Shown: positions 11,821-26,140, counted from the stretch's first letter. The stretch is 64,000 bases of DNA from Plecoglossus altivelis (GCA_036571765.1 BROE01000003.1:8925732-8989731); one strand, 5' to 3'. Program-made: numbers and translations. Notes: a model not told the origin generated them from the sequence alone.

Positions 11821-14800
11821 CTGGAGGACAGGGAGAGAGGCATTATTAACAGTGTTATCCCCTGGCCATTTAAGAGAGCCCTATTATCATTTGTTATGGT
11901 GCCAAGGTATTCCATTCATCTGTTTGTATTGAATTCTAAGATATCAATCAAATATTTAATAAGGGATCGAGCTGTTCCAGACACAGTGTGGGAAACAATG
12001 TAAGGAACATGAGGAACCTAGTCCAGCCCCATACACAGAGTTGAATCTAATCTTGTTGAAGATCCTATCTAGACTCATTGCTTATAAAGGACTTCTTGTG
12101 TTATGCTCTACCATTGAGAAGATTGTTTGTTCTCTCCATATACAAAAGCGTATTGTTGCCTTTGTTCGTGGTTGTGACTATCATTCCCCACCAGCTTCCT
12201 TCTCTCCTTGTCTTCTGGATTGATGGGTCAAAGTGACATGACAGAATGTGGCAGACATTCTTACTGTGTCAACAGAGAGACACAGACAGACAGGGTCATC
12301 TAGGGTGAGTATGCCTGCTACACTGAACACGCTGACTCAAAGGCGTGGGCCAATGTTTTGAGACATTCTCAAGCCATATTGTTGGTGAGATCTTGCGGTT
12401 ACAGGACCTGTCCGTAAGTGTTACTTTATCGTCTCAGATAACCTGCGTTTACAAAGTACGTCCAAGACACTAAAATCGGCACCTGAACCACAGAGTGGGG
12501 AGCATCTTCTCACAAACACACACATTTCGGATTTTACTGCGGGAATCATCTCTGCTTTTCATTGCAAAAGCACCACTGGAAATAAACTGAAGCTGCTATG
12601 GAAATCTATTCGGAGTAATCGAATCAATGCAGTAGATGCCTCTATAAGTCTTTATGCAGTTGTAGACTCTCAAATCGAGTTTACAGTTTAGTAATGTAGA
12701 ACTTGACTTTAGTAAATAAAGCACATGGACATCCCACCAACATGCATTATATTAGTCTATAAAACCATAGCAGAGCAATTCCCACAGTGACTCTCTGCCA
12801 CCAACCACTAAGAGGTATGAATTGTACTTAGCAAGGGTGAAGCAATGGAAAAATTGCTTAAGATATGAGCTCCTTTGGCTGAACCTGTTATGTTTTTACA
12901 GAAGCTTAGGTCACCCTTGCAGTGAGATGCGCTGTTATGGGGCTCGTCCAACCACAAAAACAACAGTAGCTGTTTCTTGGTTCTCCACCTATGTCAAACA
13001 AACAAAAGCTCAAGAAAAACTGCTTAAAAGGCTAATGTACTACTTTCACACTGAGCATTTAGCTAAATTGGGCGACAACAAAAGCTTAAAATGACTTTGA
13101 TTGGCTCAAAATATTTTTGGGGTTGCGGAGATACGGTATCACTCTAAAAATACAATCCCTATTTTCATAAGACTGTGATTTATGTGTCACATTCACAAGC
13201 GCTAACTAGTTATCATCAAGGTGCTGCTGTGAGAAAGAGTAAATGTCACCCCACTTTGTAAGCAAAGAGCCTGCTTGAAGTTCTTTGTTAGAAACGGGAG
13301 CCCAAAAAAAAGGAGCTCGTTGTGTCTGTACTTCACCAGCTCCTGTCAGACTGATGCGTTCCTCTAAATTTAGAACGGAAATGATTACTCTTCTAGAAAA
13401 TACTATTTGCTTTCCCCTATCGACATTAACGCCCTGGGGCTCCACTTGGGAGCCACGGAGCTGCATGTCCTCTTTGTTTCATTGAGAATTTTCTCCCAGC
13501 TCCTCCAGCAGTGAGCGAGCGGGAGGAGGGGTTGAGCAACTCTCACACAAAGACTAATTTGTTTGTTAGCAAAGAGAAACTCTAGGCTTTACTTCCCGTT
13601 GGAGGCATTAATAAAATGAGGGGAGTCTGGCAGGAGAAGGAACACAAGTGGGGGGAGGGAGGGTCAGCGTGGTTGCAGTGGGCGAGGAGGGGTAGGGGGG
13701 GTGAGATAAGGTTTCTGCCAACAGTGACTATCTGAAGCCTCACTATCACTGTAAAACCTCTGGTGATAAAATGAAACAAAGCAATGCATTGTGAGGTACT
13801 TCTCTACCCTATTGAGAGAAAAAAATGAAAGTCAAAATAGCACACCGGGGAACCAAAATAAACGAAGGAACAAAAAAAACACTTCTATTGTTATTCCCTT
13901 CCTTCTACTAATTTGCCATATTAAACACCACTAATTTACTACATTTAATCATTTGAACTCAGCTTAGCCACCAGGTGTTTGATGGAAATGAAGGTTTAAC
14001 GCTTCATATTTTACAGTCTACCGATGAATTCATCGGCGCATTCTGAAATGAGTTTGGAAAACGAGAAGACAACAAATCCTTTGTTGTTCCAGATCAATGG
14101 GTGTATCTAAGCAGCTGTGTGAAGGCCCTGTCCACCCAATGAGATGGGCACGTACTGAGGACTCCAGGCCTGTCCCTCAGTGCTCTTCACACTGCTGAGT
14201 AAACACACATATCAGCAGAGCGTAATGGGATCCTGCAGCTTGTGTTTATGATTGATAAACCTTGCCCTGGTCCTCCACAGGAATGTCATCTCCATGAGCA
14301 CACATGCACACATACAAATACACACACCAAGAGCAACGCACACAAAAACACACGCTAAGTACGAACCGGTAATCTTAACGACCCAGGCCAGGTGAAATCA
14401 AGCCATGAGGATCGCAGAGCAAAACACTTCCTCCCCACTAAGTTAGTCAAAGTGGTAAACAGCATTCGTGGAAATACGAAATGCCCCTTGATCCCTTGGT
14501 AAAATATAAAAGCCAGATCGGTATCTCGAGTTGATTATTAGAGGTTACTGTTACAATTTAACAGTCAGGGTTGAGAGAGCATTCTGGGAAAGGGCATAAT
14601 TGTATCATTTTCCGGACTTCCTGTTAGCTCCAGGAAGGCTGTTATGGAGAGGAAGCCTCATCCTGCATCTCAAGTGTAATGTGATGGAGTGAGGCACTAA
14701 CGCTGCTCCTGATTGGATTAAACAGCCCACGAGTTCCTGCCTATCAGACAGCATTACAGCCCTATCTCCTGTGTGCAGAACGGAAATATACTATTCACAC

Positions 14801-17800
14801 ATAATCAAAGACCTATGTTTACTTTTCACATGGATTTCACATTTATTGTCACAGCGAACCATTAAGAAGTCCTAGACAAGGAGGCAGGTGTCCCTTACAG
14901 CCTCTCACACCTGCCACCTCGACTGGGCCTAATCCTTCACATGCTGGAAGTCATCTGACTAGCATTCTGGAGAACCACACTTCAGACACACAGGCTCAGA
15001 TATCAGAGCCCAGTTACACAACACTCTCACCTTTCCTACCCTACATACTCCCTCCCTCTTTCTCCTCTCCCACCCTCGCTCTCACTCGCTTGCATGTGAA
15101 CCTTTGCAGTCGAATGGCTTCGTACATCCAAACCCCCCTGTGCAGTCGTTAATACGGATAAACACAAACAACCTGCTCACTATGACTGTTCATAGTCCAA
15201 CTGGATGATTACAAACACAAGCGTAAACAGAGCCTCCAACAGACTAATAAAATGTGTGCTGTGGCAGCATTCTAACAAGAGGGTTCCTCTAATGGAATCA
15301 ATGAGTTTTCCTGTTTAATTTGGATTTGCCCACTGTATGATGCACATCCTCTCATTGATACAGTGTATGTCATTTATTATAAGAGCTAAAATTTGCAGTC
15401 ATCTTGCAAATTGTACGGCGTTCCATGGGTCATTAAAGCCTCCGCCTGTAATGATGTATGTGGGGCTGGCCAGAGCCTGCATGTGAGCAAATGATCTGAC
15501 AGACCACTTTAAATACGTGCTTAATTAAGCATTGTAAACCTCAGCTGGCAGGCCGGAGGAGCCCTAGGATAACATTTGACTGCACTCTTGCAAACTAGCA
15601 CAGTGACACACTTTCCTCTCAGAACACTGACTATGCCAGTGACTCAGGCAACCACGTTGTGCTCCTGCTACACTGCTAGCAAGTCAAAGGACACACACAC
15701 GCACACACATACAGAGCCTTGCTTGGGGTAGATGCAAGAAGACGCTGTACCCCCCCCCCCCCTTTCTTTTCTCCTCCTTGTGGATGGCTGGGGGATGGGC
15801 AGAGCATGGCAAGACCACACACTCCCAGTCACGAGTCAGAGAGGGGGGCCTCGCTGAGTCTCAGAGAGTCCGTGTGCGAGTCACTGGCCCCAGTCACAAG
15901 TCAGGCATGTGGGTCATAGAGCTCCCGTCTGGTGGATCCCACCCTGACCGTCTGTATTGCCCACTCCTCTGTGTTACCTTGGTGACAGATCCTGCCGTAA
16001 TGATTTGTAGGACCAACGGATCTCATTAGAAGGAAAACAGACACATCAGTATGCCTGCTTTGAAAAAGAGCGGGGGCCGAACAAGCCAGTGAATCAGAGA
16101 GTTGGCTAGACAGGCCGTTCTAACCAGAGAAGCTAAATGCTAAACGATGATGAATAGCGATAGGAGAATAATAACTCATTTCAAGGCCAATATGCCTTTC
16201 AGACAAGGATATGACATTAAAAACAATGTTTTCCTTTTCTGAATCCCACACAAAGCTTTTTCTCTGCTCCAAGTTAGAAGAGTAGAAGTGTGAGTCATGC
16301 TTGCTAAAAGAGGTACTTCAGAGGCTGCTCTGGTGAGTGTATGTGTGTAAAGCCTCTGCTAGGCCTGGGATTTGATAGGAGAATAAGTTTCCTGCCAGGC
16401 TGTCCAGAAACAGATCATGTGAACAGCACGGACCAATAAAAAAATGTTCACAAACTCTCTACTATTCCAATCAACAAAACCATGTCTGTTTCTCTCATGA
16501 GTCTATAGCACATTATATTCCCAAACACACTCGCTCTCTCGGTCTCTCTCCCTCTCTCCCTCTCTCTCACTGTGCATATGTAAGGGAGGGAGAATCATAG
16601 AGTCTTGTTTTCTCCCAGGGAGCAATGGAAACTTTATGGTGGTGAGAGTTAAAAGTGAACTTAATTCTGTTTTATTACCAAAGACACATTTACAACTGCA
16701 TTTGATGCAAAGTAAACAAGAGGAACAGTCATAGAGCTGAACCTTTTTTAAGATCAAGAACTGTTTGCACTCTATTTAGACTTATTTGAAACCATTTATG
16801 CTACTTTCAATAAGTCATTAGGTCATGGTATCAACCTTAAAAATGTTATTTTCAAGTTCTGAGGTTCATTGGGTTTTATTGATGAGGTGAGATGGTAAAT
16901 AAATACCATTTATTGCATTGCAATTGTATGCTTTACTAATAACATCTATACTGCCTCTTTTTTACTTCATCAGGGCTGACACCCACCAGAACATTCGGAG
17001 CTTCTAGTCTACTGAAGTGGTTGGCAGTGGTGACCTTAAAAACCTCCACCTTAAACTGCAAAGTGTGGGTCCAAACCAGGACCACCCCACCCATGCCCCC
17101 TGCAGGGTCTGTAGGTCCCTAAAGCTCAGTAAAAAGCAGAGAACTCACCTTGGTTCAGGGGCTATGGGACGCTGGTCTGACTACTAGTCAACAGACCTAG
17201 ATTGAGTTTGACATTAGAAAACAGGATCTACGTCTTTCATTAGAAGACTACAAAAATATCAAAAGAACACAACAGCCAACCAAAAGAGAGAGATAATTCA
17301 ACAGTAAAGTATGTCAAGTAAGTCTATCGAATAGATTTGACGCATTCTTAAATAGGTTGTATCTTTGCTTAGCCTGACTACCCAGTGTTCAAATTACAGT
17401 TGTGAGCACAAGTTGACATGACAATATATGCTATCAGTGACTGTGTGAGAGGGAAAAAACATGTTAGTGTTTATCAGTGATGCGATGCAACACGTCTCCA
17501 ATGCTATGAAGCCTCAACTGAATCTAAAATATTTTCCTTTTTTGGACTATGAAGAGACTGCTCCTTAACATACAAGTCCGGTAGCCTATAGTTGATTCTC
17601 CAGGAGACATGATTCATTCACTGCTGGAGCCGGTCACCCCACCACATGGCGTTTAGCCTTAGAGATTCCACTAAGCAGATTAACAACAGTCAAATCAAAC
17701 TGAGTAAATATTTCTAATGCCTGCAACTGGGTAGTCTACGCACTTCAAAAAGTGCCACAACAAGGTGCCAAACGCACAATACCGAATCAATACAGGAGAT

Positions 17801-17990
17801 TCTGTATTGCTCCTACATCACTGGAATAACTCTACTGTTATGGCAAACGCGTGGGCCTACATGTTGCTGGAAACCAACGACAATTTTAATAAATTAATTG
17901 TACGCCTATTGTAACACTGAGGATAAACTACAACTAACACGAGAGAAAAGTAGTTACCACTGCATGTAGCCTACATAAGTCCATTTAACA

Positions 17991-18022
<32 letters not shown>

Positions 18023-18890
18023 AATAATAATAATAATAATAATAATAGCCTACTGTTTGTAAATGAAATCTAGGTAAGATACTAGGTTGTAGGTGACGGC
18101 CCCCAAACTCTATATTTTAGAGAAAGCTACAAAACATTATGACTATCTTGCGACAGTAGCCAATATTTTCTGTTTGCCAATAGCTTACACTCGAAGCGTG
18201 AAATTGGTGCGACTGATCGTGCATCACTACCACTACGAAATGCAAAATGGCCACATGGTCGTAGTAACCTTCAACTATACGGAATATTCCTGGTTCCGTT
18301 GCATGAAAGCACAATAATCGTTTCAATGCTACGTGAGTTACTCTTCACAATTATACAGCATACGAGCTATTCCTGTTATCAAGGCTATGTTATTGAGGGA
18401 TAAGAGGAACATCCTATCATAAACCAGATCAAATCACAATACAGCATAGGCTACCATCGGCACTTCATGTAAATGGGCTATATATTAACAAAAGCCTATT
18501 TTAAAAGTTATGTTTACGTTATAACAAGACTAAACATATTTTGAGATGTAGCCTATATTGTGGATTGTTGGCCTTTGAAACCCTACAATCAAAACACGAT
18601 TTAAAGACCTTAATAGCCTGTCACAATTTAATTGTGTGGTTCAAGTGACTTATTGTTTTGGAACAATTAAAACAGCCCTACACCTAAGTTACTCTAAACT
18701 GCATAGCTCTAACGAAGTTGTAATCTAACTTAGTATAAAATGGTATGTCATCCCAAACCCTATGTTCAGATGTTGAGCATTAAAATGTGGAGAACGGTTC
18801 AATACATTGTAAACAAAACCAAAAAAAGATGAAAGTGAAAGGAAAATTAAGAATCATCGAATATTATTACTACATCACGATGGCACTTAC
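11821..18890 (-). other. igf1r: igf1r intron 1
   Basis: About 7.07 kb between the two coding exons, with a CTCCAG acceptor and a GTAAGT donor. I see no other exon. It is AT-richer than intron 2 and carries a GAT/AAT trinucleotide array at 17991-18047, GA/CT-rich tracts near 16530 and a 10-C run near 15750. Human intron 1 of this gene is short, so if exon 1 is correctly assigned the intron arrangement differs. Confidence 0.8.
17991..18047. repeat. (GAT)n(AAT)n compound microsatellite
   Basis: About ten GAT units followed by about nine AAT units, in igf1r intron 1. Confidence 0.95.
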
Positions 18891-18984
18891 TCTCTCCATT
18901 TCCAGACCATATGAAGAGCGTGGAGACAGACAGCATCAGACCCCAAAACAAGGTCGAACTATCCCTCTCTGTCCTAGATCTCAT
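18891..18984 (-). CDS. igf1r: igf1r coding exon 1 (signal peptide)
   Basis: The ATG at 18984-18982 opens a 31-codon exon starting MRSRTERDSS, with a hydrophobic core TLFWGLMLSVSTLFIW and ending SGNGE. This has the shape of the IGF1R signal peptide: a short polar N-terminus, a WGL..LS.. core, then the mature start. The exon closes at 18891 with GAGA|GTAAGTG in phase 1. The dangling A plus TC from exon 2 makes Ile and gives E-I-C-G-P, the mature N-terminus known for IGF1R, which fixes both the start and the splice. The frame is also open further upstream, but the first in-frame residues before this Met do not look like a signal sequence. Confidence 0.9.
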
Positions 18985-20040
18985 TCCTGTAAAATTGTTC
19001 ACTCCTCTAAAATCAAAGAAATTGATTCCAGAATTCAAATTAGTGCGGAACAGGGAACTTGCCACCTGGCTCACAAAATGTTGGTAAGAACAAAAACATG
19101 AGGTCCGGTCAAATAGATTCGTTTAAAGGTCGACACATCGATGTTTGGATGATTCCTCTTGTTTAAATCTTACAAATCTAGTAGTGTGTTGTGTGAATAA
19201 AAACCTCACAGTCAATCAATTAAAACAGTTCGTTATTCTTGCCAAACACACAATGATTTTAGGATGGCTGGCAAGGCATTGGAGCCACAGATTTTACTCG
19301 AGAGATGATAGTAATCCGCATCCTCAGTCTCCATCTCTTGAAACATCAGTAATGATGCGTCCTTTTATGTCTGGCAAATAATGATGCGATTATCCAAAAT
19401 GTACACCAAGATTATTTCCAGTCTAAATTATTTTTCTTTCGTGGTTGCTGTCCTTATGAATAATATGAATCAAAAGGCGAAAATACGTCCACGGGGTGGT
19501 GGCTGTGATGAGAAATGAATGGGAATGTTAGTCCATTCGCTCTCTCCGGGACGAAACCGGTAGGAAAAAACAGTTTCACCGATTTCACCCAATTTTCACC
19601 CCTATGTGCTGTCTATCTTAGCCGTTTGCGCAGCATACGGGTCCGCAGCTAAAAAAGACTTGTGCCACGCAAGAGAAACGGATCTCTAGCTTGATGGGGC
19701 TTCGGTTGGGTGGAGTAGCCTACGGTTTACTCGTAATAAAATCCACCGGTGTAACATGTAAGACGTTTATCTGTTGTAAAGATGTATTTCTATCCTTTAG
19801 CCACGATGGCCCCAAAAGCGTTGCCTAAGCAGCAATCCTATCACTTGCCCTCGTTCTCGGTCAACACTCCGTAGAATCACTGCTGTAAACAAGCCTTGGC
19901 TCCAGTCTCGCACTGAAACACACAGCGCTGTAACACGGCGGCGTAAGCCTGCTAGAAAAACTGGGATGGAGTAAACTCGTCCAGCCCATGCCGTGGGCAA
20001 CACCGGGGTCGATTAGACTTTCTCAAAGTTTTAATCACCT
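18985..20040 (-). promoter_or_regulatory. igf1r: igf1r 5' UTR and presumed promoter region
   Basis: This lies directly upstream of the igf1r start codon on the minus strand. Between about 19490 and 20000 CpG dinucleotides are visibly more frequent than in the surrounding AT-rich DNA, for example in ACGAAACCGGTAGG and CGTTTGCGCAGCATACGGG. That fits a CpG-type promoter for a broadly expressed receptor. I see no convincing TATA box and cannot place the start site. Mammalian IGF1R has a long GC-rich 5' UTR, so transcription may begin several hundred bases upstream of the ATG. Confidence 0.5.
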
Positions 20041-21971
20041 CATTTTAATCACGACAATGTTGGTCTATTGTAAAATTACCGTTTGGCAATTATGTTGTTT
20101 ATTTTGATTGATTGTACTTATTTATTGAACTTCAAATGGCCGTATCCCTGTAGCCAACCTATTCATCGATTAAGATAGACCTGTATGCGAATGCTTCACC
20201 CATGCCTGCAAAGTGTTCTATTGAAGCCTGCCCTTAAGTCAATTGACTATATAGTCTGTCAGTTAAACCGCTGTTCGTAGGTTAATTAGTAATATTCGAT
20301 CGTGTTTCCTGTTCAGAGGAATTAATTATTTAGACAATGCACATGATTTGGTATAACTTGAATGTCCGTTGTTCCACTGTTGGCCCATAAGCAATCACCT
20401 ATACTGTACGTTCTGTTTTAAACATTGTAGGCCTTTTTAGGTGTTTGGTTTTTGTTAGTTTTTAAGATTCTGTATTGTTCCAGTTGATTTGGAATACTAT
20501 AAAGGGACATATTCCTGGGGTTACAGTAGGCTATTTACTGTAACAAAATATGTTTGATCAGAAGTAAGCAATTTACATGGAGTTTGAAACATTTCTCTGA
20601 TCCCTGCGAGTTCACGCTGAACTGTTGGCTACATTGTAGACATTTTGACCGACACATGATCTCCATTAGAAAAACGTAAAATACGTCACAGAGTTTCATT
20701 CAAATGTACGGATTGGACTTAATTTGAACGTTCACTCCGTCATACTCAAAATGTTTCACAATCGTCACAATTAGCCTGTGTATTATTTACGTTATGAATT
20801 CGCCAACTAAAATCTAGGCTGAGTATTTTATGCAATGAGGTAATATTCTGTGTTTTAATCTGCATTTTACCTCTCAAAAAACAAACAACCAAAGCATTTT
20901 GTTGCTAGGCCGACCAATTTTGTATTAAGAACGAGTTTAAGTAAAAATGTTATAATCATAGTCGTATTGTTTATTAGAGGTATATAATATAATAATGTTG
21001 GCCATTCATGCCTGTGTAAAATGTAATCCCACTAGAGGATGGCTGTAGTCCCGCCAACGGAACTGCAATGCAGGTTTGAGCCACGTGGAGTACTGCCGCC
21101 GTCTTGTGGTACAAAAATTCAACTGACGACCTATCAACGACAATCGTTACCACTGTAATAAAAAGAAAAGCCTCACTTTTAAAATGTATCATTTTAACGT
21201 TTGGAATTGCCGTTTTTTCCCCATTTAAAAATGTTAAAACAGAACCTGTTTGTGTGCTTGTGCGTGTGTGCTGGTGGAGACGGCAGCTGCTCACTGTGAA
21301 GACAGAGTGTGGCACAGTGACACGGTGCTTCATACTCCTGCATCATAGCTCCACGGGCTTTTCTGTGTGCAATGTGGATGTTCTCCCAGTGCTACGATTT
21401 TTAAAAGTACCCCTATAGAAAATATGAAATAAAATGCTGAAAATAAAGATCACTCCTCTACCCTGGTGCTGGACCAGACATGCATGAGCACGACGAATTG
21501 ACCCCCCAGTACTGCGGATATGGCTGCCCAGCGTTGGCTAACTGCATGGATGGGAAAATGAAGGGAATTCAATTATTGAACGCTTGTGTGTCATAGTGTA
21601 AAATAAGCATTTCTTTAAGAGGACATTACTTCATTTGTAATGAAGCAGGTTACCTGAGAGGCTGCAGAGGATACACTGGTGCGTATAGTCTGGTGAAACA
21701 AACCTCCGAGTGCCCACAACCCACACACATGAAGACATCCTCTCAACCACACACACAGACATAGATACACAGACAAAAACACACATACTCAGTACACAAA
21801 TACAGTACCCACCGACACATATGATTAGACATGAATTACCATGCATTGTAGTTGTCAGTATGCTGACAACAGCTGTGTTCATCATTAAAACTATATAGCG
21901 TTACAAGATAAAATATCTCATTAAGAAATCATGAGAAGGGAAAACCTGACGCATGAACTCTCTCTCTCTGT

Positions 21972-22009
<38 letters not shown>

Positions 22010-22762
22010 ACCTTCTTCCACTGATCTTAATTCATTTCAGAATTATGACAGAAACAAGAACAAGCACATTAAGTGTTTGGTAAGAAAGTGTCTACTGAAA
22101 ACAATATGATGGACCCAAATTATTTTAAGTGGCTTTGTGCTAATCAGAAGGCCCAACACTGCTTTAGACATCCCACCTTCTACAAGCCTCACAGTGAACA
22201 TTCATTTATCTTAAGTTTACAAGCAGATGGGAACATATTTAATACATATTTTAACATGACAGATTGACAGAAGTTGGCGAAGGTGTTTGATGGTTTACAC
22301 AGCCTGTGGCTAGGAAAGATCGAAAAGCAGGAAGTGAGAACCGAGTCTGACAACCAAAGTTCAGCGGTTGGCAGGTTTGGACGTCACACCTCTGTAACTC
22401 TGCTGTCGTTTCTAAAAACCGAGGCATCAGGAACATCCATCTAGTTACTTTCACCTTGCTCACTTTTACGACTTCTTTACTATGTCGTGTTTGATTTAGA
22501 ATATTTCTCATTTCGCTTGGATCTCTCTCCTTCCCTATGCCCCACCCCTTCTCTTACTGTGTCTCATCACAAGGCAGAAGACCAAGAACTGTTGGACCGT
22601 GTCAGTGTGCCTCCCCAACGACGGTGTAGAATCTATACTAGATGATGGGCACAGCTGCAGAGAGGACGAAGTAGGTATAACATAGGTGTATAATCACACT
22701 CAGTGTCTATCCTGACACACACAGTACACAAACAACTACTTGTAGAATTGAAATACATGACT
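20041..22762. other. Intergenic, between igf1r promoter and cfap161 3' end
   Basis: AT-rich DNA with no exon I can support. The (CA)n array at 21974-22004 and a CA-rich patch at 21720-21810 are the only clear features. Open frames here are short and lack family similarity. Confidence 0.6.
21974..22004. repeat. (CA)n microsatellite
   Basis: About 15 CA dinucleotides after a CT-rich run. Confidence 0.95.
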
Positions 22763-22768
22763 TTTAAT
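22763..22768 (-). terminator. cfap161: Candidate polyadenylation signal (ATTAAA) of cfap161
   Basis: Minus-strand ATTAAA about 110 nt past the cfap161 stop codon. It is a common variant hexamer at a sensible distance, and I see no AATAAA closer. Confidence 0.4.
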
Positions 22769-22876
22769 GAGCCTTCAACCCAGGTGGTTAGACAAACCCA
22801 GACAAATCCAAAGCACAAACAATATGCAAGTGAGGCATGCTGTATTTAACACCTGTATGAGGTGCTATATGTCAAC

Positions 22877-24948
22877 CTAGTTTTTGGGAGTGCTTAGGAA
22901 ACTGTCAGCTGGCTGTAGGTCTGCGGCCAGGGTCTGTGTTTGTGGCCGTTCCAGAAGTGCTGGCCCTTCCCCTGCAGGGTCGGAGGTCACCAACAGCCAG
23001 TGGTTCACATCTCGCTCTGCCTTGTGGGAATCCAGGAAGGTTTGGGCAGCCACCTCATACTCCCGGCCATATGGAGTCCTAACAGAGATAGGAAGTCTAT
23101 CATCGCGCGTGCATCCACACAACATCACACACCCTTGTTTTTTTGTTGTAACGTGAAATGCAGAAAGGGCGCGCAGATGTACCACAGAATGTGATCCCCC
23201 AGGGCTGCGAGGGCATGGTTAGTCTTACAGTGAGCGATCAGAACTTTAGCGTTTGCCTGTAGGACACAGAATGATGATTAGAATGAGAGGGAGCAGAAAG
23301 GAACATGTGTGAGAAGGAGGGGAAGTAGATTGTGTACTTGCACGATTCTGAGATTAACAAAGGTGTCATCTTTATATTAGGATCAGAGGTATATAGTGGG
23401 GATTGGCGCTCCTCATGCGATGACACGCGGCAGGTGTTGGCAGTTGAGTGTGATTGCGTGAGGGTTTTTCTTGGCTTTGCTTTTGTGGTTCTTACTGAAC
23501 TTGTCATAACAGATGATTGAATAGGGGTGAAGAAAACCTGACGTGGACTCACAGGTACAGGTAGGCCCTCATGCTCCAGCCTTTCCTGGGGGTCAAAGTG
23601 CACGATTTTCCACCAAGCCAGGAAGGAACACTGCTGATCTAGATTCACTTCCTGGAGGCGGGACATCTTTGCACACTTCCAATCAAATCAAACTTATGTC
23701 AGTGGGATACAACATCCTCCAGAGTTGAGTACCGGCATAGAGAAATTAATAACAGCAGACACATGAGCGTCTATCCTTCTAAAGGGTCTGTGTCGGCGCG
23801 TAAATGCCATTAGCTACATGAAGATAATAAATTACAATTATTCATATCTGATTTGCGTCCATTACAATCAACAGGCCTAATTCAGACATGTAGCCATGAG
23901 GTAGGTTAAAAAACAAACAAGCATGTGTCTCAAAGTGCTTAACATGGTCTTGGAATGCTGATCATTGAAAAACCATACCATTGGTTAAACAAAATCAGGT
24001 ATAGCAAAGAATCTGAAATTGTTGCTACCTTCTGGAATGTTTTGTGGTCACTGGTCAGATAAAGCTGTAGGGAAGCAGACACAAAGGTGTGTTTTCGTCA
24101 TGTCATACTATCACAAACCGATGCACCCAGTAACATTGAACTCCCAGTCATTGTTCCACAGTTAAGGGCTGATCTTTGGGCAGGCTTACTTACCCCTCCA
24201 GCAAAGCCGGTAGTTGTTCTTAAGGTGAAGCTCTGTTTATAATGCAGAGGCTCCCCCTCGGCACTGCCGTCAACACTAAACACACAGAACAGCATCAAAC
24301 ACATGTGTATGAGTCTCTCTCTCCCTTTCTCTGTATGAGCATACTGTACCTGTTTATAATGAAGGCAGTGCGGGTGCAGGGCTGCAGACTTTTCCCTCCA
24401 CTGACTCCGCACGGTGATTGAATGGCAGCGCAGGGCTCCTTCCCTAAACTCGTGATGTCTGCGTTGATGCTGACTGCACAGCGGTCTCTGTTAGACCCTC
24501 CAATATTCACCAGCATCACGACATCTCCAAAACGTACACAGCCGCCACGGCTTACAGACAGATTCACCTGCACGAACATAAACACACGAGTGGGTGTGTG
24601 CACACTACACCCACTTCTATCAAAGGCCCGCGAGGAGTTTTTCTTGACATACAGTCGTACCTCTCGGAGTATGTTCTGTTTGAGGTAGCCTGTTTTCTGG
24701 ACAGTGAGCTCACCCTTTTCCTTTCTCTCCAGGAAGTCTTTTAGGGTATCCTGGGGATAGACACGCGGGTGAGAACACTCTGCCTTTGCTGTAGATGTTA
24801 CAGTACACTAGTATTGTACTGTCTAGCAAAAATGTAACAAGTGATTGTGCGCTGTGATGGCACATTTTAGACAAACCTCCGCCAAGCTGACATCTTCTCT
24901 CCAGTTTCCAACACGCACGCTTGTGCTGTATGTCCTAACATTTGCCAT
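22877..24948 (-). CDS. cfap161: Cilia- and flagella-associated protein 161
   Basis: Eight exons splice in frame to 298 aa, close to the human protein (about 301 aa). Exons on the minus strand: 24948-24877, 24750-24661, 24567-24350, 24275-24194, 24064-24029, 23675-23553, 23256-23183, 23078-22877. Diagnostic stretches are SVRVGNWREDVSLAE, then FGDVVMLVN, LYLTSDHKTF, SRLQEVNL, HFDPQERLEHEGLPVPANAK, YGREYEVAAQTFLDSHK and NHWLLVTSDP. All parallel human CFAP161 (formerly C15orf26) as I remember it. The protein is reported as a microtubule inner protein of motile cilia axonemes. There is no signal peptide or membrane segment. All splice sites are GT-AG; the exon 6 acceptor (TTGGAAG) has a weak pyrimidine tract and is the least certain. 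The gene lies in tandem with igf1r on the same strand, about 3 kb upstream of its presumed promoter. Confidence 0.92.
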
Positions 24949-25469
24949 ATAGCTTTTTCAAGAGTAGAAATCTAAACTTTCGATGTTGCTATTAAAAAAA
25001 GAAATCAGTTAGCAGCAGGGCTAAAAGACATGCTTTGTGTACTGTAATCGTTGCCATAGTAACACTATACATACACTCGAACTACCTGCAGCTTCTATAA
25101 TATAATGGCAGAGGGCGCTGTGACACTGAAAAAAAGAATATTCGGTGTATAATCGTCATTTATAACCACTTGCGGAATGTATGACATGTAGTGTATTATA
25201 GACAAATGCATTTACATTGAATTATATTCTTCAATAACAAACATGTCTCTTAAAGACAGTTACATACAAAAGAATAGGGCAGGGTGCTATGCAGGTGCGA
25301 TGGTTTGAGGTAACCGTGACAATTTCTGCCCTCCATGTCTGACCAGATCAGGTAAACTGGTAGCTACAATACACGACAAGACATGTAGTGTTTAATAGGC
25401 AGTGGGTAATATCATACTGGTTTAAGAACGTCTGCTGTGGTTTTATGTAGGCTATTACTATAACATTGG

Positions 25470-26140
25470 GACTCCAGTTCTAAATGAGGATTGTGGGTTA
25501 CGGAAGAGCAGTGGCTGTCTTTACAAGTCAACGTTGAGAGCAAAATAAGTGGATTCGTCAAAACAATAAACTATACATTCAACATATTTAATTTAAAAAA
25601 TCTTAATTTACTCTTTTGAGAGTGATGGTTGTTTTTTTCTTTTGCATTTAAGAGTTCCTGTTGGTAAGAGCTGTAAGTGTGCCAGTGATCCAAATGACTA
25701 AGCAAAGTTACTGTAGTCAATTCAATTTCTTGTTTGGAAGGGACATAACAACAAAAAAATCTTTCTTACATGGTGATGACAGAAAAGAGGATAGTCCTTG
25801 ATGTTTGTCACAGTTGGTGTCACTGTAAATGGAGTCTCTCTTATCAGTGGAAATGGATGCCCTCTATCTTCTGGAAGAAGACACGGTTTGGCTTAGATCC
25901 CATTTTCATTTTTAGATTTCTGCCTTATTGTCTCCACTTTCTTCCTTCAACACTTCCTTTCTTTGCTCTTCTGCTAAACTTTGCATATCTTTCTTTTCAA
26001 AATCTTTCATTTTGCGTCAAAAACAACTTGTTAAGGAAACAAGAAACCAATCCGATTGGGCAACGCCAGCGTTTAGCGCTTCTTATTTGCATAAGGTTGA
26101 GAAAAGTTCGACTGAAAACGCTCCTTTCCCCTCGACTTCC
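25470..26140 (-). pseudogene. Dispersed duplicated segment, copy 1 (charged coiled-coil remnant)
   Basis: This segment closely resembles 40590-41240 over more than 500 bp in the same orientation. Shared blocks include ATTGGGACTCC, GTGCCAGTGATCCAAATGAC and the block beginning TGGTGATGACAGAAAAGAGG. Read on the minus strand, the better-preserved copy encodes a Lys/Glu-rich coiled-coil-like run (see 40590-41900); this copy has stops in that frame. The arrangement suggests two decayed copies of the 3' part of a multicopy gene or of a transposable element. A charged tail of this kind occurs in fish AIG1/GIMAP GTPases, but no GTPase motif is visible, so I do not assign it. Confidence 0.45.

Noticed and set aside
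19797..20003. Open frame near the igf1r promoter as an upstream gene
   Set aside because: It has no ATG at its start and no family similarity. It most likely falls in the GC-richer promoter or 5' UTR.
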